This document shows, one piece after another, positions 21,267-30,325 of a stretch of DNA of 64,000 bases; the stretch's first letter is position 1; each line of letters begins with the position of its first letter. A program made the translations under genes and the position numbers. The notes beneath the pieces were generated by a model. That model did no database searches and had not been told where the DNA came from. It saw only the letters and a program-made list of their open reading frames with translations. The stretch lies in the NCBI RefSeq assembly GCF_013201685.1, contig NZ_CP053844.1, positions 1 to 64,000 on the forward strand. Reading direction: 5' to 3'. The DNA comes from Campylobacter geochelonis. GTDB lineage: Bacteria; Campylobacterota; Campylobacteria; Campylobacterales; Campylobacteraceae.

Positions 21267-21951
21267 TTGTGATTCCTAAGATGTTTAGCAACGATATAAA
21301 CAAATTTAGTATATTTAAATACATGCTAACTGCTGCCATTATAGGAGAGTCATATCTGCCTTTGATTATATTTTGTGTATCATAAAGGATATATCCACAA
21401 AATAAAATAGCAGTTATGCTTGATATAATAAGCGAACCCATAGTGCTTTTAAATAAAAACATATTTAAAAGGCTAGCTATAATTATGCCGATTAATGCAT
21501 AAAACATCGGTTTACCCCATGAACTAAAATCAGTTTGAGTGTTCATAGCATAAACTGTAAGTCCACCAAAAGCAATCGCAGTTACCAAAAACGCTTGAGT
21601 TACAACATGTCCCGCACCCATTCCAAGATACATATTAAGTATAGGACCAAGTGTAAAGCCAGTTATAAATGTAAATACAAAAAGCAAAATCAAAGCAATT
21701 GTGTTTTGCTCTTTTTTAACGGCGTAATTCATACCAAATAAAATCGCAAGCTCGACGATTAAAAACAAAATCGGACTATAAAAGCTTAAAACTTGCATAC
21801 CTATATATGCACCAGCAGTGGCTGCTACAAGTGAAGCGCCGATAAGTTTGTAAGTGTCTTTTACAAACGAACTTACTCTTCCTTGATAGGCTTCTTGCTC
21901 AAACTCATGTGAGCTTTGTTTTGAGATATAGTCTCTATCGTATAGACCCAT
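21256..21951 (-). CDS. Bax inhibitor-1/YccA family membrane protein
   Basis: 231 residues with seven membrane helices after a 28-residue polar N-terminus. Family blocks are FVKDTYKLIGASLVAATAGAY, AFLVTAIAFGGLTVYAMNTQTDFS and, near the end, ILYDTQNIIKG with LNILNLFISLLNILG. BI-1 homologues act as pH-sensitive calcium leak channels or as modulators of FtsH; the bacterial role here is not known. It heads the minus-strand set ahead of the ThiD2-like gene and secG. Confidence 0.9.
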   Translation of the reverse strand: MGLYDRDYISKQSSHEFEQEAYQGRVSSFVKDTYKLIGASLVAATAGAYIGMQVLSFYSPILFLIVELAILFGMNYAVKKEQNTIALILLFVFTFITGFTLGPILNMYLGMGAGHVVTQAFLVTAIAFGGLTVYAMNTQTDFSSWGKPMFYALIGIIIASLLNMFLFKSTMGSLIISSITAILFCGYILYDTQNIIKGRYDSPIMAAVSMYLNILNLFISLLNILGITNRE

Positions 21952-22114
21952 TTTTTCTCCTTTTTTATGTTATTTCTAGCGTGAGTGTATCAAAAAATCA
22001 GTTAATAAAATATAAATTTAAATTTATCACAAATTTGGTGCTTTTGTCTGATTACCTTTTTGTTTTCTAAAATTTGATAAAATTCACATCTTTTTATAAT
22101 AAGGGAGATGAATT

Positions 22115-22783
22115 TTGGATAAGATTGTTCAAGGTGGTATTAAATTTATGGAAGAGGACTTCGTGCAAAATGCGGAACTTTTTCAAGATTTAGCTGACAA
22201 GCAAACGCCTCATTCGCTTTTTATCGGCTGTTCTGATTCTAGGGTTGTGCCAAATTTGATAACAAATACCCAACCAGGCGAGCTTTTTGTCGTGCGAAAT
22301 ATAGCAAATATCGTCCCAAAATACAGAATCGGCGATGAAGTTTTTGCCACAACTTCTGCTATAGAATATGCACTTTATGTGCTAAATATCAAAAGCATCA
22401 TCATCTGCGGACATAGCAATTGTGGGGGTTGTGCCGCACTTTACTATGATGAAAGCAAGCTTGAGCGAGTGCCAAATGTCAAGCATTGGCTAAATTTATT
22501 AAAACCGATAAAAGAAGAGGTTGAAAAGCTAAATTTAAAAGATTTTAGCAAAAAGGCGTGGTATACAGAAAGACTAAATATCGCAAATTCGATAAAAAAT
22601 CTCATGACTTACCCAGGCGTAGAAGATGCGGTAAAAAGTGGTGAGATAAAAATTTATGGTTGGCACTATATCATAGAAACGGGCTCTTTGTTTAGCTATG
22701 ATATGAAAGATGGCCATTTTAAGTTACTTGATAAGGGAATTGATTATGAGAGAATTTATAACGAAATTTTTATTGATTATTAG
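22115..22783 (+). CDS. Beta-class carbonic anhydrase
   Basis: Interconverts CO2 and bicarbonate; important for capnophilic campylobacters. 222 residues. Zinc ligands C39 (in GCSDSR, with D41-R43), H100 and C103 (in CGHSNCGGC) are all present. The start is TTG at 22115 behind AAGGGAG; the nearer ATG at 22107 is out of frame. It matches CynT (Cj0237) of C. jejuni in position, divergent from BI-1 and followed by the mechanosensitive channel gene, which its last 38 bases overlap. Confidence 0.95.
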   Translation: MDKIVQGGIKFMEEDFVQNAELFQDLADKQTPHSLFIGCSDSRVVPNLITNTQPGELFVVRNIANIVPKYRIGDEVFATTSAIEYALYVLNIKSIIICGHSNCGGCAALYYDESKLERVPNVKHWLNLLKPIKEEVEKLNLKDFSKKAWYTERLNIANSIKNLMTYPGVEDAVKSGEIKIYGWHYIIETGSLFSYDMKDGHFKLLDKGIDYERIYNEIFIDY

Positions 22784-24869
22784 TATATTTTTATATGCAA
22801 ACGCAGGAGATAACAAAACCATAGCTGGCGAAGTTTCATCTGTTATAGATATAAATTTAAGTAAAATTATAAAAAAAGATAATGTATCTGTAGATGAAGC
22901 AAACAAAACAGCTCAAAAAGAGGCAATAGTTAAAATTCTATCTACTCAAACAGATTTAAACCAGAGTAAAGATAGCCAAGAACTAGCAAATATCATAGCG
23001 CAAAAAGTAGTAGAATCAAACGAAACTAACCAAAACAGCCATGATAGCAAAAGACTTTTTGATGTAGTTGAAGAGATTAAAAATATAAATAATAAGATAA
23101 CCTTGCTCTTGGTTGCGGCTGATAAAAACGAAACCGGACAAGAAATCGCTTCGATTGAAAGAAGCAAAGATAAAATCCTTTCAGAAATACCAGCTGCTAT
23201 AACAAACCAAACTATCGATAAAAACGCGTTGCTAGAGTATTTAAAAAAGAAAAAGATTAAAGAAGATATAGTAAAAAGATATGAGAAAGACCCAACATCT
23301 TATCGCTATTTAGATGCGAGTTTAGACCTTGCAAATATGGAGATGGGCGAGTTTTTTTACACTCCACTTTTAAAAGTTGAGCAGATTTTCATAGATGGTG
23401 GAAAAGAGTCAAAACTAAAAGAAATTCTGCAAAAATCTCTAGTTGATATGCAGATAAAAGATTACTCAAAACTAAAAACCTCTATAGATGAATTTAGCGG
23501 CAACTCAAGCGATTTAGACTCGCTTAAAATTAAATATGATGATTTGGAAAACAGCAGAAAAAGCTATGAGGAAATTCTTTCTTATCTGCTTAAAAATACA
23601 AATTTACTCGCCGGAAATGTCTTGTTTACAAGCTTAAATTTAAAAGATATAATTGATTATATCAACGATATATCGCCATTTAACGAGGAGGTTATAAATT
23701 TAGGCAAAATTATACCTATTATTTTAATCCTTGTTGTTTTGTTTTCTATAAGAAAATCTTTAGCAAGTATTATATTTTTTATATTTACTTTTTTTGTCAA
23801 AGACAAAGAGAGTGGCGAGGCTATAAAATCTCAAGTTGTAGATCTGATAAAAAAGCCAATGGGCGTGCTTTTGGTGGCTTATGGGATTGATATTTGTCTT
23901 AGTATTTTTTACTATCCATCGCCAGTTCCGCTGATGTATGCGACGATTTTTGATATAGTTTATGTGGTGCTTTATGCGTGGCTTTTTGTTGAGATAATCA
24001 ACGGTTATGGCATTATGTTAATTAGTAAATTTGCTAGAAAAAGCGGCAGAAAAGAGATACTAAATTTAATCGTTAAAATCGCTTATATAATTGTCGTTAT
24101 CATCGCTATTTTGCTAATTTTAAGTAAGATTGGAGTTAATGTTTCAGCCATCATCGCTTCACTTGGAATCGGTGGTTTAGCAGTTGCTTTAGCGACAAAA
24201 GATATAATAGCTAATTTCTTCGCTTCAATTATGCTTTTGTTTGATAACTCATTTTCTCAAGGAGATTTAATCGTAGTTGGCGATATAGAAGGAACCGTGG
24301 TTGAAACTGGGCTTAGAAAAACGGCGATTAGAACAGCAGATAACGCTCTTGTTTTTGTGCCAAATTCAAAGATTATAGATAATAACATTAAAAACTGGAG
24401 TCGCCGTAAAATCGGCAGGATGATAGAGATGAACGTTGGGTTAAGCTATGATGCGACTCCAACGCAGATAAAAGAGTGCGTAAGCGAGATAAAACAGATG
24501 TTAATGGAGCATAATGATATCGCTAAGCCAAAGGATAATGCACTTTCTAGTAGTGGATTTATGACAAAATATCGCCAAAGTATGGTTTCGGTTGATGATT
24601 TGGCGGGTTATAAAAACGCTCTTTATGTTGCGCTTAAAGAATTTGGCGATTCATCTATAAATATCTATGTTAGGTGCTACACAAAAACAGTAATTTATGC
24701 TCAATACTTAGAAGTAAGAGAAGATGTGATGATAAAAATAATGGAAATTGTCGATAAATACGGCGCTTCGTTTGCTTTCCCATCTCAAAGTGTATATATT
24801 GAAAAATTTCCAAAAATTGAATATGATAACGTTATAAAAACTGTTCAACAGGAGGATAAAGATGAGTGA
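22746..24869 (+). CDS. MscS-family mechanosensitive ion channel
   Basis: 707 residues from the ATG at 22746, behind AAGGGAATTG; the frame opens earlier inside the carbonic anhydrase gene. A signal peptide (EFITKFLLIISIFLYANAG) is followed by a large polar periplasmic region (about 20-310), several membrane helices, and the MscS pore and beta domains: SAIIASLGIGGLAVALATKD, FDNSFSQGDLIVVGDIEGTV and ETGLRKTAIRTADNALVFVP. It protects cells from osmotic downshock. Its stop overlaps the start of a small acidic protein gene. Confidence 0.93.
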   Translation: MREFITKFLLIISIFLYANAGDNKTIAGEVSSVIDINLSKIIKKDNVSVDEANKTAQKEAIVKILSTQTDLNQSKDSQELANIIAQKVVESNETNQNSHDSKRLFDVVEEIKNINNKITLLLVAADKNETGQEIASIERSKDKILSEIPAAITNQTIDKNALLEYLKKKKIKEDIVKRYEKDPTSYRYLDASLDLANMEMGEFFYTPLLKVEQIFIDGGKESKLKEILQKSLVDMQIKDYSKLKTSIDEFSGNSSDLDSLKIKYDDLENSRKSYEEILSYLLKNTNLLAGNVLFTSLNLKDIIDYINDISPFNEEVINLGKIIPIILILVVLFSIRKSLASIIFFIFTFFVKDKESGEAIKSQVVDLIKKPMGVLLVAYGIDICLSIFYYPSPVPLMYATIFDIVYVVLYAWLFVEIINGYGIMLISKFARKSGRKEILNLIVKIAYIIVVIIAILLILSKIGVNVSAIIASLGIGGLAVALATKDIIANFFASIMLLFDNSFSQGDLIVVGDIEGTVVETGLRKTAIRTADNALVFVPNSKIIDNNIKNWSRRKIGRMIEMNVGLSYDATPTQIKECVSEIKQMLMEHNDIAKPKDNALSSSGFMTKYRQSMVSVDDLAGYKNALYVALKEFGDSSINIYVRCYTKTVIYAQYLEVREDVMIKIMEIVDKYGASFAFPSQSVYIEKFPKIEYDNVIKTVQQEDKDE

Positions 24870-25008
24870 TGAATTTGATGATGAGTTCGATATAGATGAC
24901 TTTAAAGACCTTGAAGATGATGGCTTTGATGATGAGTATAGGTATAGTTATGATGATGATGACTATGACTTTGATGATGACGATGGTGAGGAGTTTTACG
25001 AAAATTAG
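24862..25008 (+). CDS. Small, extremely acidic protein (48 residues)
   Basis: An ATG at 24862 overlaps the last codons of the MscS gene and has a perfect ribosome site AGGAGG at 24850-24855. The 48-residue product begins MSDEFDDEFDIDDFKD and is almost wholly Asp, Glu, Tyr, Phe and Gly, with one Lys, one Arg and no Cys. The strong ribosome site and the coupling to the channel gene argue for a real gene. Function unknown; a divalent-cation-binding or regulatory partner of the channel is possible, but that is only a guess. Confidence 0.7.
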   Translation: MSDEFDDEFDIDDFKDLEDDGFDDEYRYSYDDDDYDFDDDDGEEFYEN

Positions 25009-25104
25009 CAAGTTTGGTTGTAAATAATACAAAAATTATCTTATTTACAATCTGCTTACTTTGAAGTTATATAATTTCATAAAATATTTTGAAAAGGATA
25101 GAAT

Positions 25105-25758
25105 ATGTTTAATTTAAGAGAATTACCATTTGATGCGAGTAAAAACGCTGTTGTTAGCCAAGAAACCTGTAATTTCCACTACGGAAAACACCATGCAACT
25201 TATGTTACAAATTTAAATAATCTTGTAAAAGATAGCGATTTTAAAGACGCTGGACTTTATGAAATCATCAAAAAAAGCAAAGGTGGGCTTTTTAACAATG
25301 CCGCTCAAGTTTATAACCACGATTTTTACTGGGATTGTATCGCTAAAAAAAGTGCGCCAAGTGATGAGTTAAAAGCTGCTTTGGCTAAAGATTTTAGTGA
25401 TTTTAAAGATGAATTTATCAAAGCTTCAACTACACTTTTTGGCTCTGGCTGGTGCTGGTTGGTTTATAACACAGATAGCAAAAAACTTGAAATAGTTCAA
25501 ACAAGCAACGCTGCAACTCCAGTAACTGAGGGAAAAATTCCACTTTTAGTTGTTGATGTTTGGGAGCATGCTTACTATATCGATGTTAAAAATGCAAGAG
25601 CTGCATACTTAGAGAAATTCTATGAAAATATCAACTGGGAATTTGTTTCATCTGCTTATGAATGGGCGCTAAAAGAGGGAGCTGGATCTATTAAATTTTA
25701 TATCGATGATGTTCATCCAGAGGCTAAAAAAACCAGCAAATGTGGATGCTGCTGCTAA
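25105..25758 (+). CDS. sodB: Superoxide dismutase (Fe) with a Cys-rich tail
   Basis: Dismutates superoxide in the cytosol. 217 residues. Metal ligands: H25 in FHYGKHHATYV, the His of YNHDFYWD, and Asp and His of DVWEHAYY. The active-site block FGSGWCWLV is of the iron type. After the family fold ends (about residue 200) there is an added tail ending in SKCGCCC, four Cys in the last five residues, unusual for SodB. It has its own ribosome site (AAAAGGATAG) and two hairpins behind it. Confidence 0.95.
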   Translation: MFNLRELPFDASKNAVVSQETCNFHYGKHHATYVTNLNNLVKDSDFKDAGLYEIIKKSKGGLFNNAAQVYNHDFYWDCIAKKSAPSDELKAALAKDFSDFKDEFIKASTTLFGSGWCWLVYNTDSKKLEIVQTSNAATPVTEGKIPLLVVDVWEHAYYIDVKNARAAYLEKFYENINWEFVSSAYEWALKEGAGSIKFYIDDVHPEAKKTSKCGCCC

Positions 25759-25771
25759 GTAACTAGAAAAA

Positions 25772-25851
25772 TTTAGCCTTTGCGAATTTATTAAAACTTT
25801 TGCTAGGCTAAAAAATACTTGAATCTAAAGCTCATTTTGGGCTTTAGATTC
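25772..25851. terminator. Two hairpins after sodB
   Basis: First stem TTTAGCCT (25772-25779) with AGGCTAAA (25805-25812). The second, stronger one is a perfect 11-bp stem, GAATCTAAAGC (25821-25831) with GCTTTAGATTC (25841-25851), followed by TTACTTTTAA. Confidence 0.7.
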
Positions 25852-26158
25852 TTACTTTTAATCTTTAAAAATCAATTTAATATAATTTATTAATATAAAT
25901 TTAGCACAACTTCGCTATATTTTACATCAAAGAATGGAAAAATCATAAAATTATACCAAACTTCAGCACAGCCAAAACTCGTTTGAAAACAAGGTTAAAA
26001 TAAGCTAAATTTAGAACAAAATAATAAAAAAGCTCTAAAACATCAAATTTATCTCATTTTATTGCCGATAGCAAAAAAATTGCATAGGTTTATTTATCAT
26101 TTTATATTTTTTTGATTAAATAAACGGCAAAATTTAGATTGTAAAAAATAGTTGTACT
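25852..26158. other. AT-rich gap before tRNA-Phe
   Basis: About 307 bp between the sodB terminator and the 3' end of tRNA-Phe. I see no gene; the strand is rich in A runs and short TTTA words. Confidence 0.5.
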
Positions 26159-26233
26159 TGGTGGAAAGTAGGCGAATTGAACGCCTGCTCTGGGATTTTC
26201 AATCCCATGCTCTACCTACTGAGCTAACTTTCC
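26159..26233 (-). tRNA. tRNA-Phe (anticodon GAA)
   Basis: On the minus strand: acceptor arm GGAAAGT/ACTTTCC, D arm with AGCTCAGTAGGTAGAGC, anticodon stem TGGGA/TCCCA with loop TTGAAAA (anticodon GAA), T arm AGGCG-TTCAATT-CGCCT. The CCA end is encoded. No neighbouring tRNA genes are seen. Confidence 0.96.
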
Positions 26234-26299
26234 TGCTGTGTATTTATTTTAATTTTAAGATATTCTCTTTCGATAAAATATTATAAAATAAAACTTGGT

Positions 26300-26314
26300 C
26301 GTATTTTGTCCGAT
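26300..26314 (+). promoter_or_regulatory. Candidate operator upstream of the WYL regulator gene
   Basis: CGTATTTTGTCCGAT lies 12 bp before a TATAAT box (26327-26332) and about 50 bp before the WYL gene. The same 15 bases recur at 28520-28534 in front of the nucleotidyltransferase gene. See the findings. Confidence 0.55.
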
Positions 26315-26361
26315 TATAAATTATGTTATAATTTATAAATTAAATACAATTCAAAAGGCTG

Positions 26362-27300
26362 ATGATGAGCAAAAACAGCTCTACAAAAAGAGTATGTGAG
26401 ATTTTAAAGCGTTTAAATGAAGGCAAATATCTAAATACAGAGCACCTAGCATTAGAGTTTGAAACAAGTGAGAGAAGTATACGACGCGATTTTGAACTCA
26501 TCCGTGAGCTTTTTGGAGATATTTTGGCTAAAAATGGTAAAAATTATACCGCTTTTAGTAAGTTTTTACTTCAAGATACGTTGAGTTCAAGCGAAAACTA
26601 TTTATTAAAAAATATTATCAAACTTAGTAAACGTTCAAATTTAAAACTAGTTAAAGATATGCAAAACTCTTTTATCAATACTCTTATTAAAGATGATGAA
26701 TATAACCCATATCTTTTCAAGATAAAACCTTATGAGGAAATTTACGCCTACAAAGATACATTTAAATCGCTTGAAAATGCTATAATTTTTCAAAAAGAGG
26801 TAAATTTTATATATGATAATTATGGAAAAATTACTAAATTTAAAGTTAAACCATATAAGATTGTATTTATGCATGAGAATTTCTATCTTGCAAGCCAAAA
26901 CAAAAATGATGTTCTAATTAGCAGAATTGCCATGATAAAAGATTTGAATGTTACTGCAAAAACGTTTACTAAAAACTATGAAATTTTGGATTTTATAAGT
27001 GATATGCAAACTACTTGGGCAAAATATTCTGTAGGTTATAAATCAAAACTAAAAGAGTGTATAATAAAAGTTTCAAAGAAAAATGCTAAGTATTTTTTGC
27101 TTAAAAAATTTATGCCATCTCAGGAAATTTTAAATTCAGATGATGATGGAAATATCTATATTTCATATAAAGTTACAAACGAACTTGAGATGTTTGGGTT
27201 GTTTAAACAATGGCTTTTTGATATTGAAGTTTTAAAACCTAGAAGTTTTATATATTTTATGAAAAAATTGAGAGAACCAGATAAAGTTAAATCAAAATAA
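26362..27300 (+). CDS. WYL-domain transcriptional regulator
   Basis: 312 residues: an N-terminal winged helix-turn-helix (about 7-60, with LNTEHLALEFETSERSIRRD) and a WYL domain (about 140-215, with VNFIYDNYGKITKFKVKPYK and a NFYLAS block), then a C-terminal extension domain. WYL regulators sense nucleic acids or nucleotides and often control defence or repair genes. Two ATGs are adjacent at 26362 and 26365; AAGG spacing slightly favours the second. Its promoter shares a 15-bp motif with the nucleotidyltransferase gene 1.2 kb away, suggesting autoregulation and co-control. Confidence 0.88.
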   Translation: MMSKNSSTKRVCEILKRLNEGKYLNTEHLALEFETSERSIRRDFELIRELFGDILAKNGKNYTAFSKFLLQDTLSSSENYLLKNIIKLSKRSNLKLVKDMQNSFINTLIKDDEYNPYLFKIKPYEEIYAYKDTFKSLENAIIFQKEVNFIYDNYGKITKFKVKPYKIVFMHENFYLASQNKNDVLISRIAMIKDLNVTAKTFTKNYEILDFISDMQTTWAKYSVGYKSKLKECIIKVSKKNAKYFLLKKFMPSQEILNSDDDGNIYISYKVTNELEMFGLFKQWLFDIEVLKPRSFIYFMKKLREPDKVKSK

Positions 27301-27700
27301 TATAACTTAAACTTATATAATATACTTTTAAATATAGTGAAATGAGATTTCTAAATTTCGTAAAATTTTATTACTTAAAATTTGCCTTGAAAATAAAGAA
27401 GTTATTTAAATTTTAATCAACAAAATTACACAACAAATTTATAATGTAAAAAATATATAACATAAGCAATGGTGTATAAATTTTACAATTAAAGAGTGCA
27501 AATAGATAAAATAATACTTTTATATACCATAATTAGATGTGTTATTGTGTAGAAAAATACATCTGGCAACAGTTTTATAAAATTTAAAATTATCTAGCAA
27601 GCCCAAAAAACTAGCCTAAATTTGTTAGTTTTTACACGTAAGTTAGTCCATATCGCTACGATTTTACAGCAAATTTATCTCGCCTCTTTTTCTGCTAAAT
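27301..27700. other. AT-rich stretch between convergent WYL and nucleotidyltransferase genes
   Basis: 400 bp with no gene that I can support. A short imperfect inverted repeat, AACTAGCC around 27609 with TTAGTT around 27625, is too weak to call a terminator. Confidence 0.5.
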
Positions 27701-28477
27701 TTAAACCAATAATCTTTCATCCTTTAATACTCGCAAAAATAAATCATCTATTTTTGCGATATATGGTTGCTTTTGTATTTTTTTTCTTGCTAAAAAATTA
27801 TTAAATTTATCAATCTTTTCAATACAAAATGTATTCAAAACATCTGATTTTTGCTTAAAGTCCTTTTCGCTAGATTCTAGTTTAAATTTAAGTAAATTTT
27901 TAATTTCACGTCCAACTTCGCTACTAATCTCAACGCTTTCAAGTAAGTTGTTAAAATTCATTAAAGCTGGTTTTTGGTATTTTAAAATATACTCACATGC
28001 TATCAATGGACGAATTACATATAAATATTTTTTATATTTTATTAATTCTTTATTTTGTATATGCCTGCTCATTTGAGTTTTAGCAATTCCAAGATAGCTA
28101 TAAATAGCGGTACTTACATTAAAAAATTGTAAGAATTCATCTTGAATTTCTTCCCAAATTTGAGTTTTTTGATAGATAATATCGCTTTGCAACCATTCAT
28201 ACGCACTCATATTAGAATGTGCCAAAAGATATAAAAATTTAGATAAATCCCAACCATTAATATCAAATGTGTCATTTAGTTCGCATTCTAGCACATCGCA
28301 TTTTTTCCCCAAACTAAGATAATACTCTAGTGGTTTAACATAGATAAATCTTACGTCATAATCGCTATCTTTACTAGCAAAACCCCACGCCCTAGAACCA
28401 CTTTCGCAAGCATATAAAATTTTGATATTGTAAGAGGTTTGAATATCTAAAAGCTTTTGTTTTATAATATTTTTCAT
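27701..28477 (-). CDS. Predicted nucleotidyltransferase (PF10127/RlaP-like)
   Basis: 258 residues. The polymerase-beta-type nucleotidyltransferase signature is in ACESGSRAWGFASKDSDYDVR: GS, then DxD (SDYDVRF), with a third acidic residue probably in DVLECELNDTFD. This pattern matches the PF10127 group, some members of which sit in RNA repair loci. Here no ligase is adjacent; the neighbour is a WYL regulator that shares its promoter motif. ATG at 28477 follows AAAAGGATGAAAC. Substrate unknown. Confidence 0.8.
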   Translation of the reverse strand: MKNIIKQKLLDIQTSYNIKILYACESGSRAWGFASKDSDYDVRFIYVKPLEYYLSLGKKCDVLECELNDTFDINGWDLSKFLYLLAHSNMSAYEWLQSDIIYQKTQIWEEIQDEFLQFFNVSTAIYSYLGIAKTQMSRHIQNKELIKYKKYLYVIRPLIACEYILKYQKPALMNFNNLLESVEISSEVGREIKNLLKFKLESSEKDFKQKSDVLNTFCIEKIDKFNNFLARKKIQKQPYIAKIDDLFLRVLKDERLLV

Positions 28478-28499
28478 GTTTCATCCTTTTTGTTATGAC

Positions 28500-28505
28500 A
28501 TTATA
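28500..28505 (-). promoter_or_regulatory. -10 box of the nucleotidyltransferase gene
   Basis: TATAAT on the minus strand, 22 bp before the start codon. The shared 15-bp motif ends 14 bp further upstream, in the -35 area. Confidence 0.6.
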
Positions 28506-28519
28506 GGATGAAACTCAGA

Positions 28520-28534
28520 CGTATTTTGTCCGAT
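28520..28534 (+). promoter_or_regulatory. Candidate operator upstream of the nucleotidyltransferase gene
   Basis: CGTATTTTGTCCGAT, identical to 26300-26314; AAACT also precedes both copies at the same distance. Relative to transcription it is inverted compared with the copy before the WYL gene. Confidence 0.55.
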
Positions 28535-28556
28535 AAGAAAATTGTATTTTTTAAAA

Positions 28557-29648
28557 CTAATAAACTCTTTTTAAATTTGCCAAATTTGAACTTGCATTTA
28601 AAAGCATCATATCAGCCACAACAAGGCGTGCCATCGCAGTTGTTACAACGCTTCCTCTAACTCCAACGCAAGGATCGTGTCTGCCGCGAAGTTCGCATAT
28701 GGTTTCATCGCCGCTTATATCGATAGTCGGCTCTTTTAAAAAAATCGATGGAGTAGGCTTAAAATGGCACTTTATAACGACATCTTGAGCGCTTGTAATC
28801 CCGCCTAAAATTCCACCAGCGTGGTTTGATAAAAAGCCTGATTTGTTTATAAAGTCGTTGTTTTGACTTCCAAAACTTGCACTTGAGTTTGTGCCACTTC
28901 CGATTTCTACGGCTTTGACCGCATTTATCCCCATCATAGCAGCAGCGATTCTTGCATCAAATTTATCATAAAGCACTTCGCCAAGTCCAACCGGAGCATT
29001 TTTTATAAGTGTTACAACGCTTGCGCCAACGCTATCATGGGCGTTTTTCGCTTTTAAAATTTCTTCTTTAAATGCCTCTTCTAAAGCGGGGTATAAAGAG
29101 AAAATTTCAGAGTTTTTAGCAAATTCAAAGTCTAAATTTAGCACTTCATCATCTAAATTTGCACTATGATTTATCTTGCCAACACTATAAATTCCACTCT
29201 CAACACTAATGCCAAACTCATCTAAAAACATCTGAGTAAGCGCGCCACCAGCGACTCTAACTGCACTTTCTCTAGCGCTACTTCGCCCACCACCTCGATA
29301 ATCTCGCACCCCAAATTTATAAAAGTAGGTAAAATCAGCATGTCCTGGGCGAAAGAGGTTTTTAACGCTTTCGTAATCTTTTGATTTTTGATTTTCGTTA
29401 TAAATTATAAAACCAATCGGCGTTCCCGTGCTAATGCCCTCAAACACTCCACTTAAAAGCTCGATTTTATCGCTTTCTTTTCTAGCGGTGGCAAATTTAC
29501 CTCCCGGTTTTCTCTTATCAAGCTCGTTTTGTAAAAACTCCAAGTTGATTTTAACTCCAGCCGGAAGTCCATCAAGAATCCCACCAATCGCGACTCCATG
29601 CGTCTCGCCAAAGGTAGTAAGCCGAAGTTTTGTGCCAAATGTATTCAT
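28557..29648 (-). CDS. aroC: Chorismate synthase
   Basis: Last step of the shikimate pathway: EPSP to chorismate, needing reduced FMN. 363 residues with the N-terminal signature [18 protein letters not shown], then [35 protein letters not shown] and [14 protein letters not shown]. The start overlaps the rnc stop by 4 bases. Gene order aroC-rnc-rnhA-TPR, opposite dnaG, is the same as in C. jejuni. Confidence 0.97.
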   Translation of the reverse strand: MNTFGTKLRLTTFGETHGVAIGGILDGLPAGVKINLEFLQNELDKRKPGGKFATARKESDKIELLSGVFEGISTGTPIGFIIYNENQKSKDYESVKNLFRPGHADFTYFYKFGVRDYRGGGRSSARESAVRVAGGALTQMFLDEFGISVESGIYSVGKINHSANLDDEVLNLDFEFAKNSEIFSLYPALEEAFKEEILKAKNAHDSVGASVVTLIKNAPVGLGEVLYDKFDARIAAAMMGINAVKAVEIGSGTNSSASFGSQNNDFINKSGFLSNHAGGILGGITSAQDVVIKCHFKPTPSIFLKEPTIDISGDETICELRGRHDPCVGVRGSVVTTAMARLVVADMMLLNASSNLANLKRVY

Positions 29649-30325
29649 GGTTTTACCTTTTTAATCTCATCGATAGTTATCTTAGCGGCTTGTTGCTCGG
29701 CATCTTTTTTACTCTTACCAACTGCCTCACCGTATTTTTTCTCATCTAAAAAAACCGCCATTTTAAACTCTTTTTGGTGATCTGGACCGCTTGTTGAGAT
29801 GAGTTTATACTCTGGAGTGAGTCCAAATTTAGCTTGAGTTATCTCCTGAAGCATGGTTTTATAGTCTTTTGCTAATGCATCTAAGCTTATGGATTTATAC
29901 TCATTTTCAAGCAAATTTAGCGCTATTTTCGTGCAAGACTCAAGCCCGCTTTCAAGATAAATCGCTCCCATAACCGCCTCAAAAGCATCAGAAAGCAAAG
30001 AGGCTTTAAAACGCCCTTTGTTATGCTCCTCAGCAGCTGAAATAAACAAAAAATCGCCCAAATTTACACTCTTTGCCAAATTTGAAAAGCTTTTTTCATT
30101 TACCAAAGCAGCTCTAAGTTTTGAAAGATCGCCCTCGTCGGTTTTTCTAAATTTTTTGCACAGATACTCAGCAACTATCAAGTCCATAACTGCATCGCCT
30201 AAAAACTCGAGCCTTTCGTTGTTATAAGGCTTTTTACAGCTTTTATGAGTTAGTGCTTTGATTAAAAGTTGCTCATCTTTAAATTTATAACCTAAATTTT
30301 TTTCTAAATTAGCTAAATTTTGCAT
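29645..30325 (-). CDS. rnc: Ribonuclease III
   Basis: Double-strand RNA nuclease for rRNA and mRNA processing. 226 residues: the RNase III domain with signature [20 protein letters not shown] and the second acidic site in [19 protein letters not shown], then a double-stranded RNA-binding domain (about 155-222, ending [18 protein letters not shown]). It overlaps rnhA by 13 bases at its start and aroC by 4 bases at its end, so expression is tightly coupled. Confidence 0.96.
   Translation of the reverse strand: MQNLANLEKNLGYKFKDEQLLIKALTHKSCKKPYNNERLEFLGDAVMDLIVAEYLCKKFRKTDEGDLSKLRAALVNEKSFSNLAKSVNLGDFLFISAAEEHNKGRFKASLLSDAFEAVMGAIYLESGLESCTKIALNLLENEYKSISLDALAKDYKTMLQEITQAKFGLTPEYKLISTSGPDHQKEFKMAVFLDEKKYGEAVGKSKKDAEQQAAKITIDEIKKVKP

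Noticed and set aside
27622-27804. 60-codon plus-strand frame overlapping the end of the nucleotidyltransferase gene
   Set aside because: It is opposite the conserved C-terminus of that gene, with no ribosome site and a hydrophobic, low-complexity product.
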